Part shown: positions 8,253-17,760 of the stretch, one piece after another
How the letters are laid out: every line of letters starts with the position of its first letter
Numbering within the stretch: the first letter of the stretch is position 1
NCBI RefSeq assembly: GCF_902459685.1
Contig: NZ_CABPSF010000011.1
Span: forward strand, 62,001-126,000
DNA from: Pandoraea iniqua
GTDB lineage: Bacteria; Pseudomonadota; Gammaproteobacteria; Burkholderiales; Burkholderiaceae
Length of the DNA: 64,000 bases
Direction: 5' to 3'
The notes under the pieces: model-generated
Told to the model about the DNA's origin: nothing
Databases searched by the model: none
What the model saw: only the letters and a program-made list of their open reading frames with translations
Translations under genes and position numbers: made by a program

Positions 8253-9525
8253 ACACTACCCCCTTCGTCTTCCAGTGCGGCGCGCCGTTCGTCGTGTCGA
8301 TGACGACACTGATCACCCTGACGCCCGGCCATGGAGCCAATCCAATCACCATCGCTGGATCGATGTCTGTTTCCATTTCCCAGCCGTAGGTTTCCCAGTC
8401 CGCTGGCGCCCATTGCCGCTTCGGCTCCCCCTTGGGGGACGGCGGTAATGGTGGCGGCATTTCCGCTGACATGGGCTTCAGAGTGGGCGCGGAAATACCC
8501 AGCGACTGAAAGTACGAGATCCAATCGAGCAACAGAGCGCTGCTGGGCTCGAGCGTTTCCTTCCCTCGCCCCGCAGGGGGACTTAAATCGCGGACATACT
8601 CACCTCGCCCCCCTTCGGCATCCACCTGCGGTCGAACCCCGATCGTAGCCAAGGCTTGCGCCCGGAACGCCTGTACGGATGGCCCCGACTTCCTCACGTA
8701 GCCCGCTGTCAGGCGATCCTCCTGCAACACGATCATCGCAACGGGCCAACCGGCGATTGAATACGGCACGCGCGCCGCGGCCTGCTGCCAAACTGCGAAT
8801 TGTGCGTCAGCCGTCGGCCATTTCTCCCAAGGGTTCGGAGGCGGAACCAGAACCACCTGATTCGAGCGCGCTTGCAATGCCTCGGCTATCCGCTCTTTGT
8901 GCATCTTCCAAAGCCAGTTCCCGGCCGCCGCCACAACAATCATTGCTCCGACGCCGAATAACAGCGTCAGCTGCTTACGGGAAATCTGCCCAGACAACGA
9001 CTTAAGGCGTGTACCGGACTTGAGGTCCGACTTGGTCAGAACATCCTGAAGAGGGCGCTCCTCCCATGGCGTCTCGAATTCTTCCGGCGCAAAAATAGCT
9101 TCGAGGGTCTGCCCAGCGTCCTGAATCAATTGCACCGTCGAGCGCAACAACGACTCCACTTCGCCGCGGGTACCAATGACATCGCGCCCCGCCATGATGG
9201 CCCCCTGGAGAACCCCCACTAGCGCATAGCGCGAGTCGGGCAAGCGGAACGCACCGATCCAGTTCTCATGCTTGAGTTTGTTCGCCAAGAGCAGCGCGAG
9301 CGAGTACGCGCCGATCAGCGATGACTCGTGGGATACGTATCCGATCTGAATCGCATGCCCCACCCGGTGTCGGGCCATCAATCCAAACCCCGACGCAAGT
9401 CCCTCCTTGCGAGCACGTGCGCGAGAAATACCACCGTCAGGAGGCTGCCAGACCAACCCGGCCACCACCGTTTTTCCGAACAACTCGGTTCGCGAAGTGG
9501 GAACTTGCGTTTGCTGCTCGTCCAT
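8236..9525 (-). CDS. pilO: PilO pilus assembly protein
   Basis: A 429-residue protein matching the R64-type PilO (PAP_PilO) organisation. It has a cytoplasmic N-terminal domain with GLVWQPPDGGISRARAR, one transmembrane helix near residues 185-203 (LLFGVGAMIVVAAAGNWLW) and a periplasmic C-terminal domain. It is part of the inner-membrane subcomplex with PilP and PilR. It starts directly after the pilN stop with no gap and overlaps pilP. The Pro-rich stretch PPPLPPSPKGEPK lies about 65 residues before the end. Confidence 0.82.
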   Translation of the reverse strand: MDEQQTQVPTSRTELFGKTVVAGLVWQPPDGGISRARARKEGLASGFGLMARHRVGHAIQIGYVSHESSLIGAYSLALLLANKLKHENWIGAFRLPDSRYALVGVLQGAIMAGRDVIGTRGEVESLLRSTVQLIQDAGQTLEAIFAPEEFETPWEERPLQDVLTKSDLKSGTRLKSLSGQISRKQLTLLFGVGAMIVVAAAGNWLWKMHKERIAEALQARSNQVVLVPPPNPWEKWPTADAQFAVWQQAAARVPYSIAGWPVAMIVLQEDRLTAGYVRKSGPSVQAFRAQALATIGVRPQVDAEGGRGEYVRDLSPPAGRGKETLEPSSALLLDWISYFQSLGISAPTLKPMSAEMPPPLPPSPKGEPKRQWAPADWETYGWEMETDIDPAMVIGLAPWPGVRVISVVIDTTNGAPHWKTKGVVYASKH

Positions 9526-11259
9526 TTATCCCCCCAACACCACAGGGGTGATAATGATCACGATGACGGTGTGATGTCGGTGCCCGTCGCGCGCGCCACC
9601 CAGCCAGGGATTGTTCGGACTCCCGACGCCACTTCGGATGCTCGCACCGCTATCCGCGTCGAACCCCGTAAGCACTAATGTCTCTCCCGAATGCAACCGC
9701 ACCTTTTGACTGAACCCTCGCATGTCGACGGTCGGAAGCTGGATCGTGCCCGCCGAGGTGTTGTCCTTGTTCTTATCCTTGTCCGTATCGGGGTCCGTGT
9801 CGGAGTCCGTACTTTGGCCCGATGAAGCTTTGAAGTTCTTGAGAGCCGTCAGCGAGCTGAGATTGATGTCGTATTTCAGCAAGACTTCCTTGTTCGCCAA
9901 CACATACGGCAGCAACATCATGTTGAAGCCCGTGGTGACGGTACCCGGATTCACACCGGTCGAAGAGCCGACATTCGCCGTATTTGTGGTGTCCAGCGAC
10001 GCAACGTACGTCGTTTCCGTCGCCACTTGCATCGGAACGGCCTGGAGGTTCAGAGTCGTGACAGAAGGTTGCGTAATTACCGACACTTTTCCTTGTGAGG
10101 AAAGTGCCTTCATCATCAGCGAACTATTGCTGAAAGGCCCTCTGACGATCTTTACGCCTCCACTTATGGCACCGTCAACGGCATCCGTAGCATTCCGCAA
10201 CGAGGGGCTGACCCCTCCGCCCTTATAAACGAGGTCCCAGTCGATGCCGTATTGGTCTTCACGATCGAACGTCAAATCCAGAATTTTGACGTTGAGCACC
10301 ACCTGTGTCTCAAGCAATTTGTTCTGCCGGTTCAGGTAGGATTTCACGCGAGCAAGGACATCCGGCGTATCGGTCACTACCAGTGAAGCGGTCGAGCGGG
10401 AAAGCGTTTCCTTTCCCGCCCCCGGGGTCAACATGGATTTAACCGTCTTCTCTATGTCGTCCAGCACGGATTGGGTCAACGACGACGTTACAGATTGTGC
10501 GTTCGCCGCCGTGCCGCTGGCTCCGCCACTGCCGCTACCACCGCTGCTACCACCACTGCTACCACCACTGCTACCGCCACTGCTACCGCCACTCGCCCCG
10601 TTATCACCCATCGACGCAGATCCGGCCGAATTCATTGAAGTCGTCAAGGCGTCCGTGCCGGGTAGCGCGTGGATTTGAAAAACTTCGGTAGCCATCCGAT
10701 AGAGGCGGATTCCTTCCTCAGTCACTTCCCAATTCAGACCTGCTTGGGCGCTAATGGAGTCCATTAATCCCGAAAGCGGCCCAGACCAGTTGGCATCGAC
10801 CATAGGGTCGGCGTCACGCTGGCTTGCGTCCGGCAATGGCAATCCCGACCTGCCGCCATAGACGGTCATACTTGTCTGGGGATTTCCTGCGCCCGACTGC
10901 ACTGTCGTCGCGTCACCCGACTTGCGTATATCGGCACTGACCCGCACACGGACTTTACATATCTGCCAAATCTTGTCAGCTACGGAAGTCAGTTTCAACG
11001 GGCCCGCGGTATTCAGTGTGAGATCACAATCCACTGTCTTGGCCGGCGCGACCAAAAGCCGCGATTTCGTGGATACCCAATACCCCGTCTCATGAACATT
11101 AACGACCGATTGCGGTTTGCCCTCACGCAAATCCTGCAGCGTATCGGTGGCGTGCCCCATGTCTTCATCCGCACGATGGTCGAGCGCATTGATCTCACCG
11201 CATCCGGCCAGCATCACAGTTGCCGCCAGTGCAACGGCACATTTGAGAATGTTACTCAT
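9526..11259 (-). CDS. pilN: PilN lipoprotein secretin of the type IVb pilus
   Basis: A 577-residue outer-membrane secretin through which the pilus exits. I take the ATG at 11259, preceded by GGTGAGGGAATCG, rather than the longer upstream frame. This gives a lipoprotein signal with lipobox VMLAGCGE. N-terminal domains are followed by a Gly/Ser-rich low-complexity linker (SGGSSGGSSGG repeats), then the secretin core (VITQPSVTTLNLQAVPM; SQKVRLHSGETLVLTGF). It overlaps the pilL stop by 8 bp. Most secretins of this family lack such a regular SGG-repeat linker, so its length may vary between strains. Confidence 0.88.
   Translation of the reverse strand: MSNILKCAVALAATVMLAGCGEINALDHRADEDMGHATDTLQDLREGKPQSVVNVHETGYWVSTKSRLLVAPAKTVDCDLTLNTAGPLKLTSVADKIWQICKVRVRVSADIRKSGDATTVQSGAGNPQTSMTVYGGRSGLPLPDASQRDADPMVDANWSGPLSGLMDSISAQAGLNWEVTEEGIRLYRMATEVFQIHALPGTDALTTSMNSAGSASMGDNGASGGSSGGSSGGSSGGSSGGSGSGGASGTAANAQSVTSSLTQSVLDDIEKTVKSMLTPGAGKETLSRSTASLVVTDTPDVLARVKSYLNRQNKLLETQVVLNVKILDLTFDREDQYGIDWDLVYKGGGVSPSLRNATDAVDGAISGGVKIVRGPFSNSSLMMKALSSQGKVSVITQPSVTTLNLQAVPMQVATETTYVASLDTTNTANVGSSTGVNPGTVTTGFNMMLLPYVLANKEVLLKYDINLSSLTALKNFKASSGQSTDSDTDPDTDKDKNKDNTSAGTIQLPTVDMRGFSQKVRLHSGETLVLTGFDADSGASIRSGVGSPNNPWLGGARDGHRHHTVIVIIITPVVLGG
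10526..10590. repeat. in-frame tandem repeat encoding a Gly/Ser linker in pilN
   Basis: Roughly 12-nt units of the type ACCACCACTGCT repeat about five times, each coding Ser-Ser-Gly-Gly on the minus strand. Because the unit is a multiple of three, slippage would change linker length without a frameshift. Confidence 0.7.
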
Positions 11260-11848
11260 CGATTCCCTCACCCCGAGCCTTAACATGAACGAGCCTCTGA
11301 CCTTGATAGATGTCGACACTTAGTGGACGGTCAGCCGTTGCATATGAATCGAATATCTGGGAAATGGCCGAAACGAAATCTCCCTGAATCTTCACCGTCG
11401 CCACAATCGGATAGTCATACGAGGCATCCCAGACAAGCTCATAACGCTCTTTGCCGGCCCACTCCGCGACGATCGCCTTAAGCGATGTTCCCGCTGGCGC
11501 GACCCAGATGCGTTGTGCCACACCGGGTGCAGCGGGGACACGCACCGCTTGTTCAATCACATCGTTCGTCTCAGTCATCGCCGCATTCTCATCCACCGGC
11601 GCAGCAATCAATCTACGGCTCTGAAAATCCGTACCAGGTGACGCCCCGCCCGATGCTGCCCCGCTGCTCCCTACAAGCCCACTATCCGGGAAATCCACTT
11701 GCGAGAGAGGACCACCCTCACCTATCCTCGATTGACTATTTACGTGATCGTTCACTGCGTCCGGTTCGCTCCGGGCAAATGCGACATCGCAAAATCCCGT
11801 GGAAAGCAGAAAAAACACAGCCATTACGGCGATTTCGCACTTCCGCAT
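11252..11848 (-). CDS. pilL: PilL-type protein with C-terminal TcpQ domain
   Basis: A 198-residue periplasmic protein with a Sec signal peptide (VFFLLSTGFCDVAFARS). A Gly/Ser/Ala linker is followed by a C-terminal TcpQ/PilL domain (about 110-195: PAGTSLKAIVAEWAGKE, then YDYPIVATVKIQGDF). In toxin-coregulated and R64 pili this domain assists secretin localisation or stability. It starts a tight run of overlapping genes (pilL-pilN-pilO-pilP-pilQ-pilR). It is shorter than R64 PilL. Confidence 0.8.
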   Translation of the reverse strand: MRKCEIAVMAVFFLLSTGFCDVAFARSEPDAVNDHVNSQSRIGEGGPLSQVDFPDSGLVGSSGAASGGASPGTDFQSRRLIAAPVDENAAMTETNDVIEQAVRVPAAPGVAQRIWVAPAGTSLKAIVAEWAGKERYELVWDASYDYPIVATVKIQGDFVSAISQIFDSYATADRPLSVDIYQGQRLVHVKARGEGIDE

Positions 11849-11898
11849 TTCACCACCCCTTAAATTCGACCATCAAAACAAAACCCAAATATATTAAT

Positions 11899-12489
11899 TC
11901 AATTATTTTTTAAAACACGAACCAAGGCGCCTTCCGGAACAAGCCCATCTAACACGGTTACAGGCGGAACAGACGTCACCAATTTTCCGGACGGATCCAA
12001 CAACTCCCCTTTATGGAGAAAACCCACCTGCGATTGACCGGTAACGATCACCCCCCCGGCATCGGTAGCGTATAGCTCAGCATATGCAGCCAGCATGTGT
12101 TTCTTGTCGCCGTCGTCAACTTTATAAACGTACGCACCGTCCTTTGAATAAAGCGCCCCCCAACTACACCCTCCCCCGCTGCTATCATCACACCAAGAGT
12201 CGACATTGAGCCATCGCATACCTGATCGTTCGCGCTCGAACTCCATCTCGCACGCCATTATTCGAGTCACTCCCGACATAGAGGGCCCCTGCGAACAATC
12301 CGGAATTACTTGTGTTTTTCCAATTTTTGCAAAATCTCGAGTTCCAATATCGTAAGCATTAAACATCTCAACGATACCGCCACTAATCCTTCTGTCGTAA
12401 ATCGCGTTATCCTTGTAAGCAACAAGACCAAGAACCCCAACGACAAATGAAAAAATCAGAAGCACGATAGAAATCGGCCACATACACAC
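11899..12489 (-). CDS. hypothetical membrane-anchored protein of the pilus operon (possible PilM analogue)
   Basis: A 196-residue protein I do not recognise. One N-terminal membrane helix (VLLIFSFVVGVLGLVAY) is followed by an extracytoplasmic domain with five cysteines, including CDDSSGGGCSWG. The C-terminus reads VTVLDGLVPEGALVRVL. R64-type operons encode a small N-terminally anchored PilM next to pilL, so a PilM role is possible by position and topology only. The DNA here is more AT-rich than the core pil genes, like the 3' end of pilV. About 50 bp of AT-rich sequence separates it from pilL. Confidence 0.6.
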   Translation of the reverse strand: MCMWPISIVLLIFSFVVGVLGLVAYKDNAIYDRRISGGIVEMFNAYDIGTRDFAKIGKTQVIPDCSQGPSMSGVTRIMACEMEFERERSGMRWLNVDSWCDDSSGGGCSWGALYSKDGAYVYKVDDGDKKHMLAAYAELYATDAGGVIVTGQSQVGFLHKGELLDPSGKLVTSVPPVTVLDGLVPEGALVRVLKNN

Positions 12490-12684
12490 CTACCAAGCAG
12501 CTCAATTCGACCAACCATTATTTTGATTTCCCTCGAAAATTCCGGAAATTTCAAAACAACGATTAACAATAACCACGTCACACTTAGGCTCACAATCAAC
12601 GACCATCATCCCGAGCAAAATCATAACATTGACCGTCATTTTTTATGAACACACCTCAAGAAAACTCAACTCACGCCAACCCCA
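12490..12684. other. AT-rich spacer downstream of pilV
   Basis: A 195-bp AT-rich stretch between pilV and the following gene. I searched it for 19-bp shufflon-like inverted repeats and a site-specific recombinase gene and saw neither. Confidence 0.4.
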
Positions 12685-14475
12685 TCAGTAGGAAACATCC
12701 ACCGTATTAGTGTCACTGACGTCAACCTTATTACCATCCAACTCCCCCTCATCACCGTACAAGGTAACAAAGGATTGCCCATTACCATTTCCATAACCAT
12801 AAGTATCATTAGGAGTCCACGTTGCCCATCGGGTAATAACACTTTTATTTGGCGGAACATAAAATGAAAGCTCACAAGAATCAACCACGGAATCTGTCGT
12901 CAACGTTTCTTTGGATGAATTTCTAGGCTGATCAGCATTGTCATTTGAACTCCTTGGCGTATACGATATGTGCGTATAAACCAATGGCGGAGCGCCCGCG
13001 CTTGGCTCACCACCAGGAGAACTCAGCCAAGCAGCCATCTGGCACTTAGTTGAGAAAGAGGAGTTTTTATCCTCCCCTCGCATCACCCCGTTCACATCTG
13101 ACTGAACCAACCCCACCGCGGTTATCGAAACAAAGACTGGCACGGTCCCATTATTGGTCACCGATCGAGTCGCCATGCCCACGTGATTGTTGTACGCTTT
13201 TTTGTTACCCCATCTCGTCTTGCAGCTGCCCACATCACCAGAGTCCCAACTCCATGCATAACAAGAGAGCTGATCACGGAAATTACCCCACGTATAGTCT
13301 TCGGGAAGCCCCTCCACTTGCTTGGTCTTGCTGAGGCCGACTTGCAGGTATTTCATACTCTTGCTACGAGCTGACACCAGCGACCACGTCGAACTTGAAA
13401 CACCTGTTTTGGCGTCAGTTGCAGTGGAACAGTAGAGCAGTTCCCCCGTATCCTTTTTCGTTGATATGCGTCCAATGCCGTCGCAATTTTCGCCGACGTC
13501 ATGTTTCGAGTTCACAAACACCATTTGCGCTTCCCGGGCGGCGACGATTTTTCCCGTGACCTGCTCATCAGCCGTCACATTCGACGTCCAAATTCCGCCT
13601 GGGGCGCCGTTATTACCCTTTATCGTCATGCTCGGGTTTTGATTGGGATGCGTTGCGTCAACGTTGTTAGGGTCGTCCTGGGCTCCGACGTATACCACAC
13701 CATTTTGTGTCGTTAGATCTAGCGAATTGCCATTCATATCGATATCGGTTGTCATCTGATTCCACTCAGGGTGCCCCTTCGTTTCATGGCGATGAAGAAA
13801 TTCGTCCGCATCCAATCCTGGCGCAGTCGCTAGGTCGGAGATAATTGTCGGAACATAGACGACGAGCCCAAGCGATGGTTTTAGGTTGAACTCACTCAAC
13901 GCATCCGGCTTGTCAAGTTGCCCATAGGCCCCCCAAAACGTCAGCGTTGAAGTTGAACTCGCTCGATTTAATTTGTCCCCGTAAAAACCGCCAGCACCCA
14001 GCAACTGCGCAATTTTCATTGCGTGATCCGGAACGCTCAATTGCCCCGCACCGGGGATTGCCACCGTATAGATTGCAACGTCGTATGTCTTATCCTTACC
14101 AGGCACCACTCGCGGAACCGCGGTCGCGTTGTACTTAACCCCAATTGGGCTGGCTGGCGTAACACTGATGCCGGGAGGCAAATAATCTTTCAAGGCAGTC
14201 CAGTCACCGTTCTTAACGATGTCATGCGGCTGTCCGACGGGCCAATTGTTCGCATCGATGGGATTCGCATGGACGTACGCAACCGCCGCGTCCCCTAGAA
14301 CGCGCATTTGTTCCGACGCATTCTGGTTAGCAGTTTGATCGCTCGATCGATTGATGAAAACCACGGCGACCGATACCATCGAAACCATCACAATCAGCGC
14401 GACAATGACTTCGATCAGCGTGAAACCCGCTTGAGTAGTTGTCGATCGCACTACAAATCCGTTATTTCGCTTCAT
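12685..14475 (-). CDS. pilV: PilV minor pilin / pilus-tip adhesin
   Basis: A 596-residue prepilin from the ATG at 14475; the longer upstream frame reads through the prepilin peptidase gene and is unlikely. The class III leader of about 17 residues is cut before FTLIEVIVALIVMV, with Glu at +5. A shufflon-N-like pilin region follows (DAAVAYVHANPIDANNWPV). The C-terminal third is Asn/Asp/Ser-rich and ends in TNTVDVSY. In R64, PilV is the tip adhesin that picks mating partners through a switchable C-terminus. Here no shufflon is attached. The 3' end is more AT-rich than the 5' end, which hints at exchange of the adhesive domain. Confidence 0.85.
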   Translation of the reverse strand: MKRNNGFVVRSTTTQAGFTLIEVIVALIVMVSMVSVAVVFINRSSDQTANQNASEQMRVLGDAAVAYVHANPIDANNWPVGQPHDIVKNGDWTALKDYLPPGISVTPASPIGVKYNATAVPRVVPGKDKTYDVAIYTVAIPGAGQLSVPDHAMKIAQLLGAGGFYGDKLNRASSTSTLTFWGAYGQLDKPDALSEFNLKPSLGLVVYVPTIISDLATAPGLDADEFLHRHETKGHPEWNQMTTDIDMNGNSLDLTTQNGVVYVGAQDDPNNVDATHPNQNPSMTIKGNNGAPGGIWTSNVTADEQVTGKIVAAREAQMVFVNSKHDVGENCDGIGRISTKKDTGELLYCSTATDAKTGVSSSTWSLVSARSKSMKYLQVGLSKTKQVEGLPEDYTWGNFRDQLSCYAWSWDSGDVGSCKTRWGNKKAYNNHVGMATRSVTNNGTVPVFVSITAVGLVQSDVNGVMRGEDKNSSFSTKCQMAAWLSSPGGEPSAGAPPLVYTHISYTPRSSNDNADQPRNSSKETLTTDSVVDSCELSFYVPPNKSVITRWATWTPNDTYGYGNGNGQSFVTLYGDEGELDGNKVDVSDTNTVDVSY

Positions 14476-14522
14476 TTCCCACTCACGCTCAATCAACACC
14501 ATTAACTGCCAATCGGCAGAGC

Positions 14523-15308
14523 TCAACGAATTAACGCGACCGCCATGCCAGCAATCGCAAGCCCAGGACCGAACGGCAACTGCGATGTCCCGCCACCCCG
14601 CAACTTGTTCACAAGCATCCCCACGAGAGTAGCCATAGCGGCCAACAGAACGATCATCGGAATATCCCGATAGCCTATCCATGCGCCGAGGGCGGCTAGC
14701 AATTTGGCATCTCCCATTCCGAGCGCCTCGCGCCCCGCAATCTTCCCCGAGACAATCCCTACAGACGCGAATAACAGGTATCCGCAAACGGCGCCGACAA
14801 TGGCGTCCCGAGGAGAAACGTATATGCCAACCGAATTTGCAAGAAGACCGGCCCACAGCAGTGGTAGCGTGAGCCGGTCAGGCAACAGAAGGTGCAATAG
14901 GTCGATTCCCGACAACGCAATCAGTACTGTTGCCAGAAAACACCATCCGGGCAATCTCGGATCCCATCCAGCCACAGCGGCGATGACAACGTAAGCCACC
15001 GCAGTAACGCATTCGATCGCCGGGTACTGAAACGAAATCGATACGCTGCAGTATCGACACTTTCCCCGCAGCGCCAGAAAGCTGAATACAGGGATGTTGT
15101 CCCACGGCGCCAAGGGATGCCGACAGGCTGGGCAACGAGAGCGAGGGAAGCACAGACCGAGACTCTCGTCACCGGCAACAGCACCGATCATGATCGGCAC
15201 CCGACCAACAATCACATTCACGAAACTTCCGACGCACAACCCGATAGCCCCGGCAACAAAGCCAAGCAGAACTTTTGAACTCGCCAGTAGCGAAATCAAC
15301 TCCTCCAT
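14523..15308 (-). CDS. pilU: prepilin peptidase (PilU/GspO family)
   Basis: A 261-residue polytopic aspartic peptidase that cleaves the leaders of PilS and PilV and may methylate the new N-terminus. I choose the ATG at 15308 because GAGGA lies 6 nt upstream, better than an earlier ATG. The cytoplasmic loop holds the paired CxxC motifs (CPAC, CRYC). The active-site aspartates fall in SGIDLLHLLLPDRLTLP and ALGMGDAKLLAALGAWIG. It sits between pilS and pilV, so processing is encoded with its substrates. Confidence 0.9.
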   Translation of the reverse strand: MEELISLLASSKVLLGFVAGAIGLCVGSFVNVIVGRVPIMIGAVAGDESLGLCFPRSRCPACRHPLAPWDNIPVFSFLALRGKCRYCSVSISFQYPAIECVTAVAYVVIAAVAGWDPRLPGWCFLATVLIALSGIDLLHLLLPDRLTLPLLWAGLLANSVGIYVSPRDAIVGAVCGYLLFASVGIVSGKIAGREALGMGDAKLLAALGAWIGYRDIPMIVLLAAMATLVGMLVNKLRGGGTSQLPFGPGLAIAGMAVALIR

Positions 15309-15370
15309 GCGATTCCTCGACGCTCCCCACACAGCAATTCGAACCTACATGGGGAGTGCGTAATATTGTG

Positions 15371-15378
15371 CCCCCCCC
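15371..15378. repeat. run of eight C between pilS and pilU
   Basis: An uninterrupted C8 (G8 in the transcript) lies in the pilS-pilU intergenic space, about 60 bp before the pilU start. Length changes could alter spacing or structure but not a reading frame. Confidence 0.8.
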
Positions 15379-15393
15379 ACAAAACACGCGCGA

Positions 15394-15933
15394 TTAGCTC
15401 GCAGACGTGAACGTCATCGTGTTTGAATTGGACGCAGAGCAAGCCGTACCGATATTCGCAAGAGAGCTCGCCGAAGTGATCTTCGTGCCGCCAACGTCAA
15501 TGCTTCCCCAGCCTGCCGTGCTCAGCTTCTGAGCGAGTTGGGTGCATGCTTCAGTGGGGACCTGATTGTAGACAATGGTGTACGCCTGGTCGCCGCTAGC
15601 GGTGCCAAATACGACCGCGCCATTCCATGCGTTCGAAATAGTGTGGGCCGTCGTATCCTGAGCCATGTTCACCGGAACAATGTTGTACTGCTGAGCGATC
15701 GTATTATTCAACCCCTTATAGCCTTGCCCACCATTCTTGACGGACTTCGTGTTGGCTTGCATCTGGGTGATGTTGTTCGCCTCAGTCGAAATATCTGAAG
15801 TCGAGAAGAGCTTACCGATACCAGCGGCGGCAGCGGCAAGAATCACGACGCCGACAATCATCACAACCAGCGCTTCGATCAAGGTGAAACCTGACTGCCG
15901 CTTCAGATCATTCAAATGCTCGACATCTTTCAT
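15394..15933 (-). CDS. pilS: PilS major type IVb pilin
   Basis: A 179-residue prepilin from the ATG at 15933, preceded by AGGA. The leader is 15 residues, cleaved after Gly before FTLIEALVVMIVGVVILA, with the conserved Glu5 and a long hydrophobic helix. The two C-terminal cysteines (EACTQLAQ and GTACSAS) would form the pilin disulfide loop. The protein is Ser/Thr/Asn-rich, fitting possible O-glycosylation by the PglL homologue further right. It is the first gene of the operon. Confidence 0.88.
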   Translation of the reverse strand: MKDVEHLNDLKRQSGFTLIEALVVMIVGVVILAAAAAGIGKLFSTSDISTEANNITQMQANTKSVKNGGQGYKGLNNTIAQQYNIVPVNMAQDTTAHTISNAWNGAVVFGTASGDQAYTIVYNQVPTEACTQLAQKLSTAGWGSIDVGGTKITSASSLANIGTACSASNSNTMTFTSAS

Positions 15934-16369
15934 ATTCAATCCTATTTCCACGTTAATAAATAGACTTTTCGGCCGGAAATTCTTAACCACAAACCGGCTG
16001 CCCCAACAAAAAATTGGAGAGTTCGAGTGTACGTAGTCGCGACATAACTGATCTTCAGATCGAGGAAAATAGGAGAAAGACCTTGGATATTTGGCTAACG
16101 TCGATGCCACCGCCCTCGCCCATTTGGGGCGCGAGGAGATACAACAGGCCGATTTACCGCCTCACTGGATTTCAGGCGCATCCAATTGGCATCGCCATAT
16201 GCCCCCCGTCGTAGTCATGATCCGTGAGGAGTAGTCACCAAGTCTGGTGGGCGGCTGGTGATCGCCGATACGGTTTGGCACGGGACCTCCCTCAGCCATC
16301 CGTCACACGGATGCCGAGACTAGGCACCGCGGTTGTTGCAGGCCATATCACTTCCTGGCTGAACTCCAA
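15934..16369. other. upstream region of the pilus operon
   Basis: About 430 bp that should hold the pil promoter. No convincing sigma-70 or sigma-54 boxes could be fixed by eye. The AT-rich stretch just before pilS (AAAAGTCTATTTATTAACG on the minus strand) is the best candidate. The distal part merges into decayed IS110 sequence. Confidence 0.35.
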
Positions 16370-17025
16370 TGCAAAACGATGAACCGCTCGCGGAGTGGAA
16401 TGCTGTGCGGCTTCGACGACGACCTAGCCGCCCAACTCAGTCAAACCAGTAACTGCATTCGCGGCCCGCTCACTCAGATTCATCCCGCGCTCAAGCGGGT
16501 GCTCGGGCCTCGCGTGGATCATCCTACGGTGCTCGACTTGCCCGAGCGCTCCCCCTCCCCGCCACGCTGATGATGCCGAGCCCGGCCCAGCAACTCCCAG
16601 CCCAGCGTCAGCAAAGCGATGAAATGCAGCCGAAGTCGAGCGCCTGATGCACAGCGCCCCTCTTTGGCCGGTCTCGAGTAGCACACCCAGCTTCCGGCTC
16701 AAGACCGCTGCACGACTCCTGACGGAAGTGACCCACAAGGCGTTTGCCTTCGCCGCAGAATTGGCGGCCGACGCAGGCCTGGCGCCAATGCCCCGGCGCT
16801 CAGGCTCTTTGATTCGAGGCGTGGTAACAAAGAGCTCAAACGCGGCTAGTTTCTCTCGGCCTTTGCCGCTTTGCGCGCCCACATCTCGCGGGCCTACTAC
16901 GGTCGAAAGATCCAGTAGGGCAAGCGCCACAACCAAGCGCTCGTCGCTCTGGCACGCCAGGGCTGCGACGCGCTCTTTGCCATGCTGCGCGATGGCACCG
17001 TTTATCAACCCAAAGCCGCCCCTTG
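16370..17025 (+). pseudogene. decayed IS110-family transposase
   Basis: Fragments of one IS110-type transposase can be read across frames. The order is CGFDDDLAAQLSQTSN, then LTQIHPALKRVLGPRVDH, then RTAARLLTEVT-like (KTAARLLTEVTHKAF), DAGLAPMPRRSGSLIRG, and GNKELKRG-stop-FLSAFAALRAH, with a final RHNQALVALARQGCDALFAML. At least two in-frame stops and several frameshifts kill it. The N-terminal catalytic DEDD part is not recognisable. It marks past IS activity upstream of the pilus operon. Confidence 0.82.
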
Positions 17026-17760
17026 CGCTTGCCAAACTACATAAAGCGCCCCCCCCTCCAGGCAGTGCGCGTCTGCATTCGGAGCCAGTGCTCCCGATCT
17101 ATGGCCGCAAGGCGCTTCTCACTCAATCCAACCGTTGCACCCGATCCACGCAACCTCCAGCCCGCCCCAAATGAAAACGAACCGGCACGTCATTACCATG
17201 TCCGAACGTACGGGTCCCGGCATCAGGCTGAAGGAGTTACTATGGTCGGCACCGCTAGCGATGTCTAGCATTTGCTCAGAGCAGAAGTTCGTAGAGCAGG
17301 AGCGGCACTATCTTCGTGCCCCAGCCGCCTGTCCAACAGGTGGACGCAGGTGCCGACCGGGCTCAGCAAGAACCGATAGTTCGCCGTCGAATGCGATCAA
17401 GTCTTTCAGCGAAGGGCTATTCAACGCGCACGAAAATTCCCGATCACGCGAGCACGCGAGCACTCAGCGCAGCTATATCCGCAGATCCATCTGATCGCAA
17501 ATCGTGAGGGCTAGAGGCGCGGAAATGATGCCGAAGACCGGCGCTGGCGGCAGGGAATCTTATGGCGAAGAACCTGCAAAGGAACCTTGATCAACTGAAA
17601 TTCCGCATGCCGGCAATATCACAAACGCGATATATCGGCGAATGGCACCGCCAACTAATCGCGAGATCCTTGTCGGATAGTCCGCGACGCTACCAGTAAC
17701 CCGAATCCCCACCGAACCAAATCGTTCCCGTATCAGAGATTAGACAGACACCCACGTTCG
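17026..17760. other. non-coding gap after the IS110 remnant
   Basis: About 730 bp without a supportable gene, with a run of eight C at 17049-17056. It may hold further IS debris, but nothing could be assigned. Confidence 0.35.

Noticed and set aside
12490-14475. R64-like shufflon at the pilV 3' end
   Set aside because: No repeated 19-bp sfx-like sites, no alternative C-terminal cassettes and no rci-type recombinase are present.
14476-14856. Longer N-terminal extension of PilV
   Set aside because: It reads through the opposite part of the prepilin peptidase gene in another frame and would put the class III leader in the middle of the protein.
16424-17035. 203-residue minus-strand frame as a gene
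   Set aside because: It is the antisense of the IS110 transposase remnant, whose plus-strand motifs are clear.
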